DNA of 64,000 nt from Gemmatimonadota bacterium (GTDB taxonomy: Bacteria > Latescibacterota > UBA2968 > GCA-2709665): contig JAPPNU010000060.1 in NCBI GenBank assembly GCA_028873695.1, forward strand, positions 44,875 through 108,874. Direction: 5' to 3'. Under the pieces are notes generated by a model. The model ran no database searches, was not told where the DNA came from, and saw nothing but the letters and a program-made list of their open reading frames with translations. This document shows positions 51,738 to 60,658 of this stretch, piece by piece. Positions within the stretch are counted from its first letter, which is position 1; every line of letters starts with the position of its first letter. The position numbers and the translations under genes are program-made.

Positions 51738-52991
51738 ATGTTCAGCATGCTGAAAATGAAATCATCCCTTCACTGGATTGCAACGGCGGCGGTTGTTGCC
51801 GTGTTCGCGTCAGGTTGTGGAAAAGACGACCCCGTTACGCCACAGGAAGAACATTACGAAGCCGAAGGTCTCGTCCTCCTCGACGGAGGCCAGCGATTCT
51901 TCCGTTACTTCCAGGGCAGGATCGACTCCGGCGACGGCCGGGCGGAAGCCCTGGAAGTCCATCACGGCGAGGTCACAAACAAGTGGACCATCCGTTTTCT
52001 GGACAGCGACGGAAACGAAATGGCGCCACCCGACGGCGAGGGCTTCACGTTCACGTGGGAAATTGCGGACAGGGACATTGTGGAAGTCGTCCAGGACGCG
52101 GGGGAAGCGGGCCAATTCGTCTTCGCCCTGCGCGGCCTTGAAGATGGGGAGACCACCATCAGGCTTCAGATTTCGCACGAAGGGCACGTGGATTTCACCA
52201 CGCTGCCGCTACCGGTACACGTGGTCGGAGAGTTCGAGGCGGAGGGGCTCGTCATCATCGAATCCGGCGTTCGGTTCTTCCGCTATTTCCAGGGAGAAAT
52301 CGACTCAAACGAAGGCCGGGTGTCGGAACTCATGGCACCGATCGGCCTGACGCCTCACTGGCGCATCATGTTTCTGGACGAACACGGCGATGAAATAGAT
52401 CCGCCGGAAGATCCGGAATTCAGTTTCGCCTGGATCATTGCCGACTCCGACGTGCTCGAAGTCCACCAGGACGAGGGCGACGAGGGTTCCTTCGACTTTC
52501 ACCTGCGCGGCTTGCAGGAGGGCGAAACCACCATTGTATTTGGAGTCAGACACGAAGGGCATATTGACTTCCGCACACAACCCATTCCCGTACACGTGGA
52601 GTCGCAGGAGGGTCAGCACGAGGAACCGGTGGGCGTTCGGCTCAAAGAGGAAGACAGCGGTGAGCTGCTCACACAGGCGCCCCTGGAGGGAGAAGGCACG
52701 GCCACCGATGCCCTGACTGTCGCCGTCGGTGATACAACCGACCACATCGCGGCGTTCTTCTTTGACGAACACGACGTTGAATTCCAGCCCGAAGCGCCCG
52801 ACGAGACGCTGGGGATTGCGGTGGCCGACACGTCGTTGCTGGCCATCGATCCGCCTGTAGCGCCCGAATACTGGGCCTTCAGACTCATCGGAAAGAAGGC
52901 CGGCACGACCACCATAACCCTTTCCATTCTCCACGATGATGAGGCGGAAGCCGAATTCGCTCCGATTTCGGTCGCGGTCACCGCGCCGTAG
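51738..52991 (+). CDS. lipoprotein with three tandem beta-domain repeats
   Basis: The 417-residue protein has a signal and lipobox FASGC with Cys27. It then has three tandem units of about 120 residues (about 41-162, 167-287, 297-415). Units 1 and 2 share EAEGLV, RFFRYFQG, FLD-GNE/DE, GETTI and HEGHVDFTTLPLPVHV or HEGHIDFRTQPIPVHV; unit 3 is more diverged and has HDDEAEAEFAPISVAV instead. The repeated HEGH-DF could bind metal. I do not recognise a named family. AGGAG precedes the ATG. It is followed by a TonB receptor and probably forms a surface uptake pair with it. Confidence 0.75.
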   Translation: MFSMLKMKSSLHWIATAAVVAVFASGCGKDDPVTPQEEHYEAEGLVLLDGGQRFFRYFQGRIDSGDGRAEALEVHHGEVTNKWTIRFLDSDGNEMAPPDGEGFTFTWEIADRDIVEVVQDAGEAGQFVFALRGLEDGETTIRLQISHEGHVDFTTLPLPVHVVGEFEAEGLVIIESGVRFFRYFQGEIDSNEGRVSELMAPIGLTPHWRIMFLDEHGDEIDPPEDPEFSFAWIIADSDVLEVHQDEGDEGSFDFHLRGLQEGETTIVFGVRHEGHIDFRTQPIPVHVESQEGQHEEPVGVRLKEEDSGELLTQAPLEGEGTATDALTVAVGDTTDHIAAFFFDEHDVEFQPEAPDETLGIAVADTSLLAIDPPVAPEYWAFRLIGKKAGTTTITLSILHDDEAEAEFAPISVAVTAP

Positions 52992-53003
52992 CAGGAAACG
53001 CGT

Positions 53004-53028
53004 CGGGAGGGTTGTTCCGGCCCTCCCG
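53004..53028 (+). other. hairpin between the lipoprotein and TonB receptor genes
   Basis: CGGGAGGG and CCCTCCCG form an 8-bp perfect stem with a nine-base loop, 13 bases after the stop. There is no T-tract; it may stabilise or attenuate the message. Confidence 0.45.
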
Positions 53029-53056
53029 CCACCTGTAACCTCGGAACACACTCCAG

Positions 53057-55333
53057 ATGGCTGACTTATTCAGGATAAAGCTTCTGCAGCCGGGTGACGG
53101 CTCGAGCCACCGCTCCGCCATCCGGCTGCCCTTTATCCGGGCCGCGCTCGCATTGCTGTCCGTGGCCTGCCTGGCGGGTATCGGTTCGGCAGCTCAGGCC
53201 GTGTTGATCGAGGGGTACGTCTTCGACGGCGAGACCGGACTGCCGGTCGGAAACGTAAACGTCCAGCCTTCGGATGACGTCGCGGGCGCGTCTACGGACG
53301 AAAAAGGCCGCTTCGTACTCCACCTGTCTCCCGGTGACTATCGGCTGTCCTTTACGCACGTCGGCTATCGGGAAACGCGCCACGAACTGAACCTCTCGGG
53401 CGCGAAGCATCCGGTTGTCTATCTCGAACTGGCGCGGCTGGACCACAGGCTGGACCCCATCGACGTTGTGGCCGGACGCGCTGAAACCCGATTTGAAGAA
53501 CTGCACGAGGCCACACGTGTGCTTTCCGGTGACGAACTCAGGAAGAAATACAGCATCACGTTGGCCGAGACCATGAAGAACGAACTCGGCGTTGCCATCC
53601 GGAGCATGGGTCCGGCGCCGGCCCGCCCCGTCATCCGCGGGCTCAGCGGCGACCGTGTACAGATCAACGTCGACGGCATTCAGTCTCAGGATCTCTCCGC
53701 AACGTCGGCGGATCACGCGGTCACCGTCGAGACGTTCAACGCGGAACGCCTGGAAATCATCCGGGGGCCCCGCACGCTGCTGCACACGTCCACGGCCGGC
53801 GGCGGTGTCATCAACGTCGTCAAGCACAGGATTCCCGAAACCCGGCCTGATCGCTTCTTCGGGAGCGTGGGCGCCTACGGGGAAACAGCGAACCGGGGCT
53901 ATTTCTCGTCCGCCGCCCTCACCGCGCCCGTGGGGCCGCTCGCGATGCACGCCGAGTCCACCTACCGGGATACCCGGGACATCCGGACCCCGGTCGGCCG
54001 GCTTGCCAACACGCCCATCAACACCCGCACGTATGCCCTCGGCGTGTCCTACGCGGGGAACCGGGGATACGTTGGCGCATCTTTCGATCAATTCGAGACG
54101 CAGTACGGCATTCCGGGCGGATTCATCGGCGCGCATCCGAACGGCGCGGACCTCGATATCATCCGTCGGGTCTTCGACGGAAGGGCTGTCTATCGGTTCG
54201 ACGGCGGGACGGCGGACAGAATCGAGGCGGGCTTTACGAAGGCCTATTATTACCACGTCGAATACGAATCAAGCGGCAGCATCGGATCCGAATTCCTTTT
54301 TCACGACTACAGCGGCGATCTGAAACTCTACCTTAACTCGGGAAACAAGGAGCAGAACACCGTTCTCACGACCGGCTTCGAACATCGCAATCTCAAGCTG
54401 GGCGCTTTTGTCTTCACCCCGCCCACGCGAAAGCAGGACGTCAATTTCGGCCTGTATCACGAAACAAGCTATCGCAATATCGAACTGCAGGCCGCGGCCC
54501 GGTATGCCTATGCCACTTTCGACCCGCGCCTGCAGGCGGTCTCCAACACGAGTCTGGACATTGACCGCACCTTCCATACATGGTCCGCAGCGTTCAGCCC
54601 GCTCGTGCCGATTACCGACCGGCTGACCGCGGGATTCAGCCTCAGCCGCTCCCAGCGCGCGCCCACCATCGAGGAACTCTACAACGAGGGACCGCACCTG
54701 GCCGCTTACACCTTTGAGAAGGGAAACGTCGAACTCAATGCCGAACGCAGTTTCGGCGCGGAGGCATTCTTACACTACCTGCAGCCGGGATTCGACCTGG
54801 TCTTCACGGGATTCTGGAACGAATTCGACAATTACATCGCGCCGCGAAATACGGGAGAAATCAACTTTGCTCAACTGCTTCCCATCTACGCCGCGGAGGG
54901 TATAGACGCGAGAATGACGGGCGTGGAAACCCACCTGAAGTGGCGCCCGAACGCGCGCCTGGAACTGGAGATGAACCTGAGTCACGTGCGCGGCGAAAAC
55001 CGGGACGACCGCATGCCCCTGCCCGAAATGCCGCCGCTCAAGTTCGTGAGCAGCGCAACGTACAGACACCCCTGGCTCACCGGGGGAGGAACCGTGGAGT
55101 GGGCCGCGGGACAGAAACGCGTGGATACCTACGAAGACCCCACCGACGGTTATTCGGTCTTTGGCATCTACATCCAGCGCGATTTCATCGCAAATCAGGC
55201 ACGACACAGCTTTATCCTTTCCCTCGAAAATCTATTCGACACCGAATACCGCAACCACCTGTCGCGCATCCGGTCCGTTATGCCCGAAACCGGACGCAGC
55301 CTCAGGTTGAACTACAAAATGTATTTCTTTTAG
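53057..55333 (+). CDS. TonB-dependent receptor, ZnuD-like
   Basis: The 758-residue outer-membrane protein has a signal peptide after a short basic lead. A carboxypeptidase-regulatory-like domain (about 50-130, VFDGETGLPVGNVNV...GRFVLHLSPGDYRLSFTHVGY) and a plug (PVIRGLSGDRVQINVDGI, RLEIIRGPRTLLHTSTAGGGVINVV) follow, then a barrel ending in an aromatic residue (KMYFF). SRSQRAPTIEELYNEGPHLAAYTFEKGN matches zinc receptors of the ZnuD type, though copper or other ligands are possible. It lies 65 bases after the repeat lipoprotein gene and ends before a strong terminator. Confidence 0.88.
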   Translation: MADLFRIKLLQPGDGSSHRSAIRLPFIRAALALLSVACLAGIGSAAQAVLIEGYVFDGETGLPVGNVNVQPSDDVAGASTDEKGRFVLHLSPGDYRLSFTHVGYRETRHELNLSGAKHPVVYLELARLDHRLDPIDVVAGRAETRFEELHEATRVLSGDELRKKYSITLAETMKNELGVAIRSMGPAPARPVIRGLSGDRVQINVDGIQSQDLSATSADHAVTVETFNAERLEIIRGPRTLLHTSTAGGGVINVVKHRIPETRPDRFFGSVGAYGETANRGYFSSAALTAPVGPLAMHAESTYRDTRDIRTPVGRLANTPINTRTYALGVSYAGNRGYVGASFDQFETQYGIPGGFIGAHPNGADLDIIRRVFDGRAVYRFDGGTADRIEAGFTKAYYYHVEYESSGSIGSEFLFHDYSGDLKLYLNSGNKEQNTVLTTGFEHRNLKLGAFVFTPPTRKQDVNFGLYHETSYRNIELQAAARYAYATFDPRLQAVSNTSLDIDRTFHTWSAAFSPLVPITDRLTAGFSLSRSQRAPTIEELYNEGPHLAAYTFEKGNVELNAERSFGAEAFLHYLQPGFDLVFTGFWNEFDNYIAPRNTGEINFAQLLPIYAAEGIDARMTGVETHLKWRPNARLELEMNLSHVRGENRDDRMPLPEMPPLKFVSSATYRHPWLTGGGTVEWAAGQKRVDTYEDPTDGYSVFGIYIQRDFIANQARHSFILSLENLFDTEYRNHLSRIRSVMPETGRSLRLNYKMYFF

Positions 55334-55412
55334 TTTCCACCCGGAGTCGACCGCGAATGCACCGGCGTATGGCGTGCAATCTTCTCCGAAGATGGATCCC
55401 TACACGTAACGC

Positions 55413-55446
55413 CAAGCCCCGGATTCAGAATTCAATCCGGGGCTTG
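55413..55446 (+). terminator. intrinsic terminator after the TonB receptor gene
   Basis: CAAGCCCCGGATT and AATCCGGGGCTTG form a perfect 13-bp stem with an eight-base loop, followed by CTACTTTTCC. Confidence 0.75.
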
Positions 55447-55545
55447 CTACTTTTCCGGCTTCATTTTATCTTAGAGGTGTGAGAATCACAGCATACATCG
55501 CGGACAGCGGTATTCACTCTGCCTGGAAATCAGAGGGGGTCCTCC

Positions 55546-55788
55546 ATGGCCGAAACAAGGATTGATGAAGACGGCCATCTCCTGTTGCCAAGGGAAGTAC
55601 GGGAGTATCTGGCTCTGAATCCGGGAGACCGATTAGATCTTGTCATTCAAGACAACGGAGACGTGGTCATAAAATCAAACCTGCGAGACGTTCGAGATTT
55701 GAAGGGAATTCTGCCCACCACGTCGAAACGCGTCTCTATTGCAGAAATGAACCGGGTCATTCGCCTGCGAGGTAGCAAGAGACAATGA
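55546..55788 (+). CDS. vapB: AbrB/MazE-type antitoxin
   Basis: An 80-residue protein with the swapped-hairpin AbrB fold (IDEDGHLLLPREVREYLALNPGDRLDLVI) followed by VVIKSNLRDVRDLKGILP, the toxin-binding region. It overlaps the PIN toxin gene by four bases. Together they form a complete type II module that represses its own promoter by analogy with other VapBC pairs. Composition is more AT-rich than neighbouring genes, which suggests transfer. Confidence 0.86.
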   Translation: MAETRIDEDGHLLLPREVREYLALNPGDRLDLVIQDNGDVVIKSNLRDVRDLKGILPTTSKRVSIAEMNRVIRLRGSKRQ

Positions 55789-56171
55789 AGGGTTTGGATA
55801 CCAACGTACTCGTTCGATATCTAACGCAAGATGACCCCGAACAGTCGAAAATCGCAACACGACAGATCGAAACGGATAACGAGTCCTTTTTTATCACATC
55901 GACTGGCTTGTGTGAGCTTGTCTGGGTCCTGGAAACAGCCTATGACTATGATCGATCGACAATTTCAGACACGCTAAGGGCAATACTTCAGACACGCCAA
56001 TTCGCTTTTGACGATAAATTGTCGATGGAAAAAGCACTGTACGATTATCAACATAGTAAAGGTGATTTTTCTGACTACGTACTTGGCCATAGGAGCACGC
56101 GGGCGGGATGTAACAAGACGCTCACGTTTGACCGTGCATTGAAAAACCACCCACTGTTCCAGAAGCTATGA
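55785..56171 (+). CDS. vapC: PIN-domain ribonuclease toxin
   Basis: A 128-residue VapC-type RNase with all four acidic residues in place: Asp5 (LDTNVLVRY), Glu44 (CELVWVL), Asp97 (GDFSDYVLG) and Asp116 (TFDRAL). It probably cleaves a tRNA or rRNA site when free of antitoxin. The start overlaps the antitoxin stop (ATGA). It is intact, unlike the PIN fragment at 26443. Confidence 0.9.
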   Translation: MKGLDTNVLVRYLTQDDPEQSKIATRQIETDNESFFITSTGLCELVWVLETAYDYDRSTISDTLRAILQTRQFAFDDKLSMEKALYDYQHSKGDFSDYVLGHRSTRAGCNKTLTFDRALKNHPLFQKL

Positions 56172-56316
56172 AAATCAGAAACCCGTCGAATTGCGTCTCT
56201 ATGAAGGAATAGAGTACCCGCCTGCATTACCGCGATCCGGAATTCCCTTACCCCAGCGAAGCTCGGCGCTCTGATTTCCATTAGTTTCGATTCCGTCTGG
56301 CCCTGATCCCATCCTC

Positions 56317-56504
56317 AGAAGCTGTTTTAAAACTACCGGTGAGTTCCCGAGCGCGAGCGAAAATGCGGCGGTTATGAGGCGCGAGGGGCGCGCAGCGCCG
56401 ACGGGAAAACCTGCCCATATTTGTCTATACGGGCGGGTTTGACCAACGCCGAACGCCGCTTTTGCAGCCGCGTGAAGACCGCTGGGAATTTTAAGACAGC
56501 TTCT
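56317..56504. repeat. R3 element, full-length copy (188 bp, inverted ends)
   Basis: The left end AGAAGCTGTTTTAAAAC (56317-56333) and the right end, reverse complemented AGAAGCTGTCTTAAAAT (56488-56504), are inverted repeats with two mismatches over 17 bases. No gene is encoded. A partial match occurs at 1432-1457 and an internally deleted copy at 63094-63154. The right edge coincides with the minus-strand SDR stop codon (56504-56506). No clear target duplication is visible. It has MITE-like architecture. Confidence 0.75.
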
Positions 56505-57250
56505 CAGTTCTTTCCCAACATCGCCCTCCGCATCACCCGTTCCACAACGCGTGGACACCAGGCGCCCAGGAAGGCCGCCGTTTGGTTTCCGAAACCTGGA
56601 ACGAGCAGACGTCTTCGCTTCTCAATACCACGAAGGACGGCCTCCGCCAGGTCTTCCGGCGGCATGCGTTTTTCCTCCCGCGAGTTGTCCGTGCTGTACC
56701 GACGGGCGTGGGCCGTGCGCGTGGGACCCGGAAAGACCGTCATGACGTGAATGTCCCACGGTGCGAGCGCGACCGAGAGACTTCGCGCGTACGACGCCAA
56801 CCCGCTCTTTGTTGCCGCGTACGTCGCAGCGCCCGGATAGCTTACGTAGTGCGAAAGCGAGGAGACGAAAACCAGGGATCCGCCAGGAACAATGCGGGCG
56901 GCCTCCAGCAATCTCGCCGTCAACGCCATGGGCGCCTGCAGGTTCAACGCGACCACCTTCTCCTGATCCGCCATCCCGACGCAGGGAAACCGCCCGACGG
57001 CGTTGATACCCGCGTTGTGAACGAGTACGTCGATCGTATCCATCGAGCCCAGTTGATCGTGAACGCGTGCGATGCCCGTATCGGTACTCAGATCGGCAAT
57101 GACAAACCGCACCCCCGGTTCCCGCTCCAGTTTGGCCGCGCCCTCGGCATCCACGTCCACGCCGGTCACGGCATATCCCGCGTGAACAAGCCTGCGTGCA
57201 AGCGCCTCGCCAATGCCATTCGCCGCGCCGGTTATGACCGCGTGTTTCAT
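56504..57250 (-). CDS. short-chain dehydrogenase/reductase
   Basis: A 248-residue Rossmann enzyme with the cofactor motif TGAANGIGEALARRL, DLSTDTG, the NAG motif HNAGINAVG, the catalytic Ser in VFVSSLSHYVSYPG and Tyr/Lys in YAATKSG. The acidic residue VDVD after strand 2 favours NAD. The ATG at 57250 overlaps the stop of the upstream SDR by four bases, so an upstream start at 57316 is rejected. The substrate is unknown. The tandem SDR pair is translationally coupled. Confidence 0.9.
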   Translation of the reverse strand: MKHAVITGAANGIGEALARRLVHAGYAVTGVDVDAEGAAKLEREPGVRFVIADLSTDTGIARVHDQLGSMDTIDVLVHNAGINAVGRFPCVGMADQEKVVALNLQAPMALTARLLEAARIVPGGSLVFVSSLSHYVSYPGAATYAATKSGLASYARSLSVALAPWDIHVMTVFPGPTRTAHARRYSTDNSREEKRMPPEDLAEAVLRGIEKRRRLLVPGFGNQTAAFLGAWCPRVVERVMRRAMLGKN

Positions 57251-57990
57251 TTCGCCCGCCATCGCATCAGGGCTTCGATTACGCCGTCGCAATAGCGACC
57301 GCAGAGCCGCAGCCATCTGTTTCTCAATCCGATTGTCGCCACGGATCGACGTCCGTCGATAACCCGCGCAATCCGCCGGGCGACCCGTTCCGCCGGCGGG
57401 AAGGCTCCGGTATTTCCGTCCCGTCGTCCGGACTTGCGATGAATGCCCGTTTGCGTCGCCCCCGGGTGAATGACCTGGACGTTCACGTCGCCCTCAACGC
57501 GCAGATTGCGCCCGAAGACGTCGAGCGCCTCTTTGGTTGCCGCATATACGGCGAATTCGGGACACGGGAACGCATGGGCGATGGACCCGATAAGTACGTG
57601 TTTGCCGCCGGTATTCTTCACGTGCGGTACCAACGCGTGCGTCAGGCGCAACGGCGCCAGAAGATTGACGGCTACGACCTCACGGATGACGGACCCGGGC
57701 TGATCGGCGACGGAACCATAGTATCCCGTTGCCGCGTTGTGAATTGCGAGGTCCAGTGATTCGATCTCCCGCGAACTCAGGAACGAACACACCTGATCCG
57801 CGCAATCCTGCTTCGACAGGTCCGCCTTGCAATAGGTCTCTTCGGTGTAGAGTACTCCCTCGAGCGAATCCAGCGGACGCCTGCCTACCAGCACCAGCCG
57901 CTCATCGCGCGCGCGATAGATTTCCGCAAGCGCGCGGCCGATACCATCCGTGGCGCCGGTTATCAGAACGGTCTTTCGTGCCCGGGCCAT
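57247..57990 (-). CDS. short-chain dehydrogenase/reductase
   Basis: A 247-residue SDR with TGATDGIGRALAEIY, VGRRPLD (arginines favour NADP), HNAATGYYG, Ser in LIGSIAHAFPCPEF and YAATKEALD. It is the first gene of a two-gene minus-strand operon with the SDR at 56504. The C-terminal tail is extended and basic. The substrate is unknown; lipid or polyketide carbonyls are usual. Confidence 0.9.
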   Translation of the reverse strand: MARARKTVLITGATDGIGRALAEIYRARDERLVLVGRRPLDSLEGVLYTEETYCKADLSKQDCADQVCSFLSSREIESLDLAIHNAATGYYGSVADQPGSVIREVVAVNLLAPLRLTHALVPHVKNTGGKHVLIGSIAHAFPCPEFAVYAATKEALDVFGRNLRVEGDVNVQVIHPGATQTGIHRKSGRRDGNTGAFPPAERVARRIARVIDGRRSVATIGLRNRWLRLCGRYCDGVIEALMRWRAK

Positions 57991-58189
57991 TGCATTTCCA
58001 TCCTTCGTCGCGTCTTTTCCCGAACCGGCGCGCCTTGAACACCCCCGACCTGGGCCTGCACGGTTTCGACCGTCCCATCCAGGCCTTGCTCCTCAACCGG
58101 CAAGTTCCTATATTTACTCAAGTTCCGGCCGATGGAATGCCGGGACAACCACCCCATGAAAATGGCGCCCACCTGGCAGAGGCGAGACA

Positions 58190-59149
58190 ATGGATAATCC
58201 GCAGATGTTGACCGAGGAAGTTTCCGACGAGCGGGCCTGGCGGGCGGGTAGCATCGATGATCCGGCAGCCTGGCACTACACGTTGTCCGAGGATTATCTC
58301 GCCGGCACTGAGCGTATCATACGCGATGCGCGGGACAATCACATGTCCATAACGGACATTTCCCGCCAGGACGTATCGATAGATTGCCTCGGAGAATGCC
58401 TTCAACCGGTAACTGAAGTGATCAGATCGGGGCGCGGATTTGCCGTCGTCAGTCGCGTGCCGATCAACGGGTATGGGCCGGAAATAGCGCAGTCTATGTA
58501 CTGGTTGACTGGCGAGTGCCTTGGCGCCCCGATGGAGCAGAATATCGAGGGAACGCTATTGTACGACGTCCGTGATACGGGCGACAATGTGGCACAGGGA
58601 GCCAGGTTTTCGGTGACCAATGCGGAGAGTACGTTCCATAACGACAATGCATTCGGAGAGCCCCTGCCCGACATTGTGGGACTGCTCTGCCTGCGCACGG
58701 CCAAATCCGGTGGGCAGAGCCAGCTTGTCAGCGGCTACGCCCTTCACAATGAACTCCTGGAAAACCATCCGGACGTCCTTCAAACCCTCTATCGGCGCTT
58801 CTATTTCGATCGTCGAGGACAGTTCAGGGCCGGGGACTCTCCCACGTCTCATTTCCCGGTTTTTCGATGGAGCCAGGGTGAATTGACGCTCCGATATCTG
58901 TACTATTACATCCAGGTGGGTCACGAGCGCGCCGGCAAATCGCTGAACGTCGAACAGAGAGACGCGCTCGAAGTCGTCGAAGCGTTGCTTCGCCGTCCGG
59001 ATTTCAGGGTGGAATTCAGTCTGCAGCCCGGACAGATGCTGTTTACAAACAACCGCTGGATACTACACAACCGCACCGCATTCGAGGACGATGCCGACCC
59101 TGCACGTCGGCGGCACTATGTGCGGCTCTGGTTGCGGTACAGGGACTGA
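58190..59149 (+). CDS. TauD/TfdA-type Fe(II)/2-oxoglutarate dioxygenase
   Basis: The 319-residue enzyme has the 2-His-1-carboxylate facial triad in FHNDNA (His150, Asp152) and His293 in ILHNRTAF, with Arg312 in RRHYVRLWLRYRD for 2-oxoglutarate. Flanking sequence resembles taurine and gamma-butyrobetaine-type oxygenases. It would hydroxylate a small acid or amine, releasing succinate and CO2. AGAGGCGAG precedes the ATG. It stands alone between divergent and convergent neighbours. Confidence 0.88.
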   Translation: MDNPQMLTEEVSDERAWRAGSIDDPAAWHYTLSEDYLAGTERIIRDARDNHMSITDISRQDVSIDCLGECLQPVTEVIRSGRGFAVVSRVPINGYGPEIAQSMYWLTGECLGAPMEQNIEGTLLYDVRDTGDNVAQGARFSVTNAESTFHNDNAFGEPLPDIVGLLCLRTAKSGGQSQLVSGYALHNELLENHPDVLQTLYRRFYFDRRGQFRAGDSPTSHFPVFRWSQGELTLRYLYYYIQVGHERAGKSLNVEQRDALEVVEALLRRPDFRVEFSLQPGQMLFTNNRWILHNRTAFEDDADPARRRHYVRLWLRYRD

Positions 59150-59188
59150 CGGGTTCAGTTTGCAGGAACCGGTCGATCGTTACTGCCG

Positions 59189-59650
59189 CTATCGCTGATC
59201 GACAATCTCGTAAACTCCTGAGTTGTTCATATTCTCCCGCGTCTCCACCCGGTAGACCCAGCAGCGCCCGTCCGTCTTCTCGCGTATCATCCGATCGGCA
59301 TAGTCGAACACATATTTGGAGGAGGCCTCCATCCCGACGTTGGGTATCACGCGCAGGTCTACGATCCCCCTTCGGTGCATCTCCTCGAACAGCTCCCGCT
59401 CCGGGTCGTTTTCGTTGATCAGCATCGTGTGGTCGAACATGTGCTCCAGCCACGCCTTCAGGTCCTTGAGCTTGCCGAAATCCACGACAAAGTGATTCTC
59501 ATCCAGTTCGTCGCACGTAAAGTGGAACGTTATGTCGCGGTTGTAGCCGTGGATGAACTGACAGTGCCCGTCGTGATGGGCCTGCCGGTGCGAACACGGC
59601 AGATTGTGAAAGGTCTTTGTGGACGAATACCGTCCTTTTCCGCTGGACAT
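59189..59650 (-). CDS. queD: 6-pyruvoyl-tetrahydropterin/6-carboxytetrahydropterin synthase family (QueD-like)
   Basis: The 153-residue T-fold enzyme has FHNLPCSHRQAHHDGHCQFIHGYN, with histidines for zinc and the catalytic Cys, FVVDFGKLK and EHMFDHTMLINEND, and a C-terminal glutamate near YRVETRE. It is longer than E. coli QueD, like the PTPS form found in cyanobacteria and phages. It probably converts dihydroneopterin triphosphate toward queuosine. No queC, queE or queF is nearby. The second Met (59650) is used, since the first residues upstream are not conserved-looking. Confidence 0.85.
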   Translation of the reverse strand: MSSGKGRYSSTKTFHNLPCSHRQAHHDGHCQFIHGYNRDITFHFTCDELDENHFVVDFGKLKDLKAWLEHMFDHTMLINENDPERELFEEMHRRGIVDLRVIPNVGMEASSKYVFDYADRMIREKTDGRCWVYRVETRENMNNSGVYEIVDQR

Positions 59651-59755
59651 AACCGGGTCTCGCTTCACAGTCGATCGCTGACAGTTTCATAGAAAATACG
59701 CAATCCACCTGCTCTGTCAAGATTTCAGCATCGGAACGACGCAAGGAGCGCGAAG

Positions 59756-60598
59756 ATGATCATCGACACCCATACCCATTTCTACGATCCCTACCGCCCG
59801 GACGGGGTTCCCTGGCCGCCGCGGGACGACGCTTTGCTTTACCGGCGTGTGCTGCCTGAAGACTATAAGGCCGTGGCCGTTCCCGAGGGCGTCACCGGCA
59901 CCGTGGTCGTGGAAGCCAGTGAATGGGTTGAAGACAACCGCTGGATTCTCGATCTGGCCGAAACGGAACCCTTCATCGTGGGCTTCGTTGGTAATCTCGA
60001 CCCGGAATCGGACGACTTTGAGGATCAACTTGCGAGTCTGTCGGGAAATCCCCTCTTCCGTGGCATCCGTCTACACCGGAACGAGGTTCAAACCGTCAGC
60101 GACCCGCTGTATTCCAGACTGGAGTTGCTCGCGCAAACCGACCTGTCGCTCGACCTTCTCATCGACGTCGAACAACTTCACTCCGCCGTCCGCATTGCCG
60201 AAGGGCTGCCGGACTTGCGCATCGTACTCAACCACGTTATCCATGTACCTATTGACGGAAAGACGCCGGACCCCGATTGGATCGACGGCCTGCACAACGT
60301 CTCACGGTACCCGAACGTCTACTGCAAGGTCTCGGGCCTGGTTGAAACCGCCATCCGGAAACCCGCGCCTCCAGAATTGATCTACTACGCGCCAACCCTG
60401 GACCACCTCTGGGAAATCCTCGGCGTGGATCGGCTTATCTACGCCAGCAACTGGCCCGTATGCGAACACGGTGCGGACTACACGACGGTACAACGCATCC
60501 CCATGGAGTACTTCAAAGCCATCGGAGAAGAAGCGGTCGAGAAGGTCTTCTGGAGGAACGCGAAAGCGGCCTACAAGTGGCTCGATCAGGAGCAATAG
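59756..60598 (+). CDS. amidohydrolase-2 family metal-dependent hydrolase
   Basis: The 280-residue TIM barrel starts MIIDTHTHFYDPYRP, the metal-binding HxH after strand 1. It also has FRGIRLHRN, LRIVLNHVIH, VYCKVSGLVE and YASNWPVCEHGADY with the strand-8 Asp replaced by Asn. Relatives include L-fuconolactonase and 2-pyrone-4,6-dicarboxylate lactonase, so a lactone is the likely substrate. AAGGAG precedes the ATG. Confidence 0.86.
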   Translation: MIIDTHTHFYDPYRPDGVPWPPRDDALLYRRVLPEDYKAVAVPEGVTGTVVVEASEWVEDNRWILDLAETEPFIVGFVGNLDPESDDFEDQLASLSGNPLFRGIRLHRNEVQTVSDPLYSRLELLAQTDLSLDLLIDVEQLHSAVRIAEGLPDLRIVLNHVIHVPIDGKTPDPDWIDGLHNVSRYPNVYCKVSGLVETAIRKPAPPELIYYAPTLDHLWEILGVDRLIYASNWPVCEHGADYTTVQRIPMEYFKAIGEEAVEKVFWRNAKAAYKWLDQEQ

Positions 60599-60614
60599 CA
60601 ACGCACGAGGCGTT

Positions 60615-60639
60615 GGGAGCGCGCCGCTCTGACGCTCCC
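60615..60639. terminator. hairpin between convergent genes
   Basis: GGGAGCG and CGCTCCC form a 7-bp stem with an eleven-base loop between the amidohydrolase and HIT genes. There is no T-tract. Confidence 0.38.
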
Positions 60640-60658
60640 GCCGGACCGCGGTGAGCGG

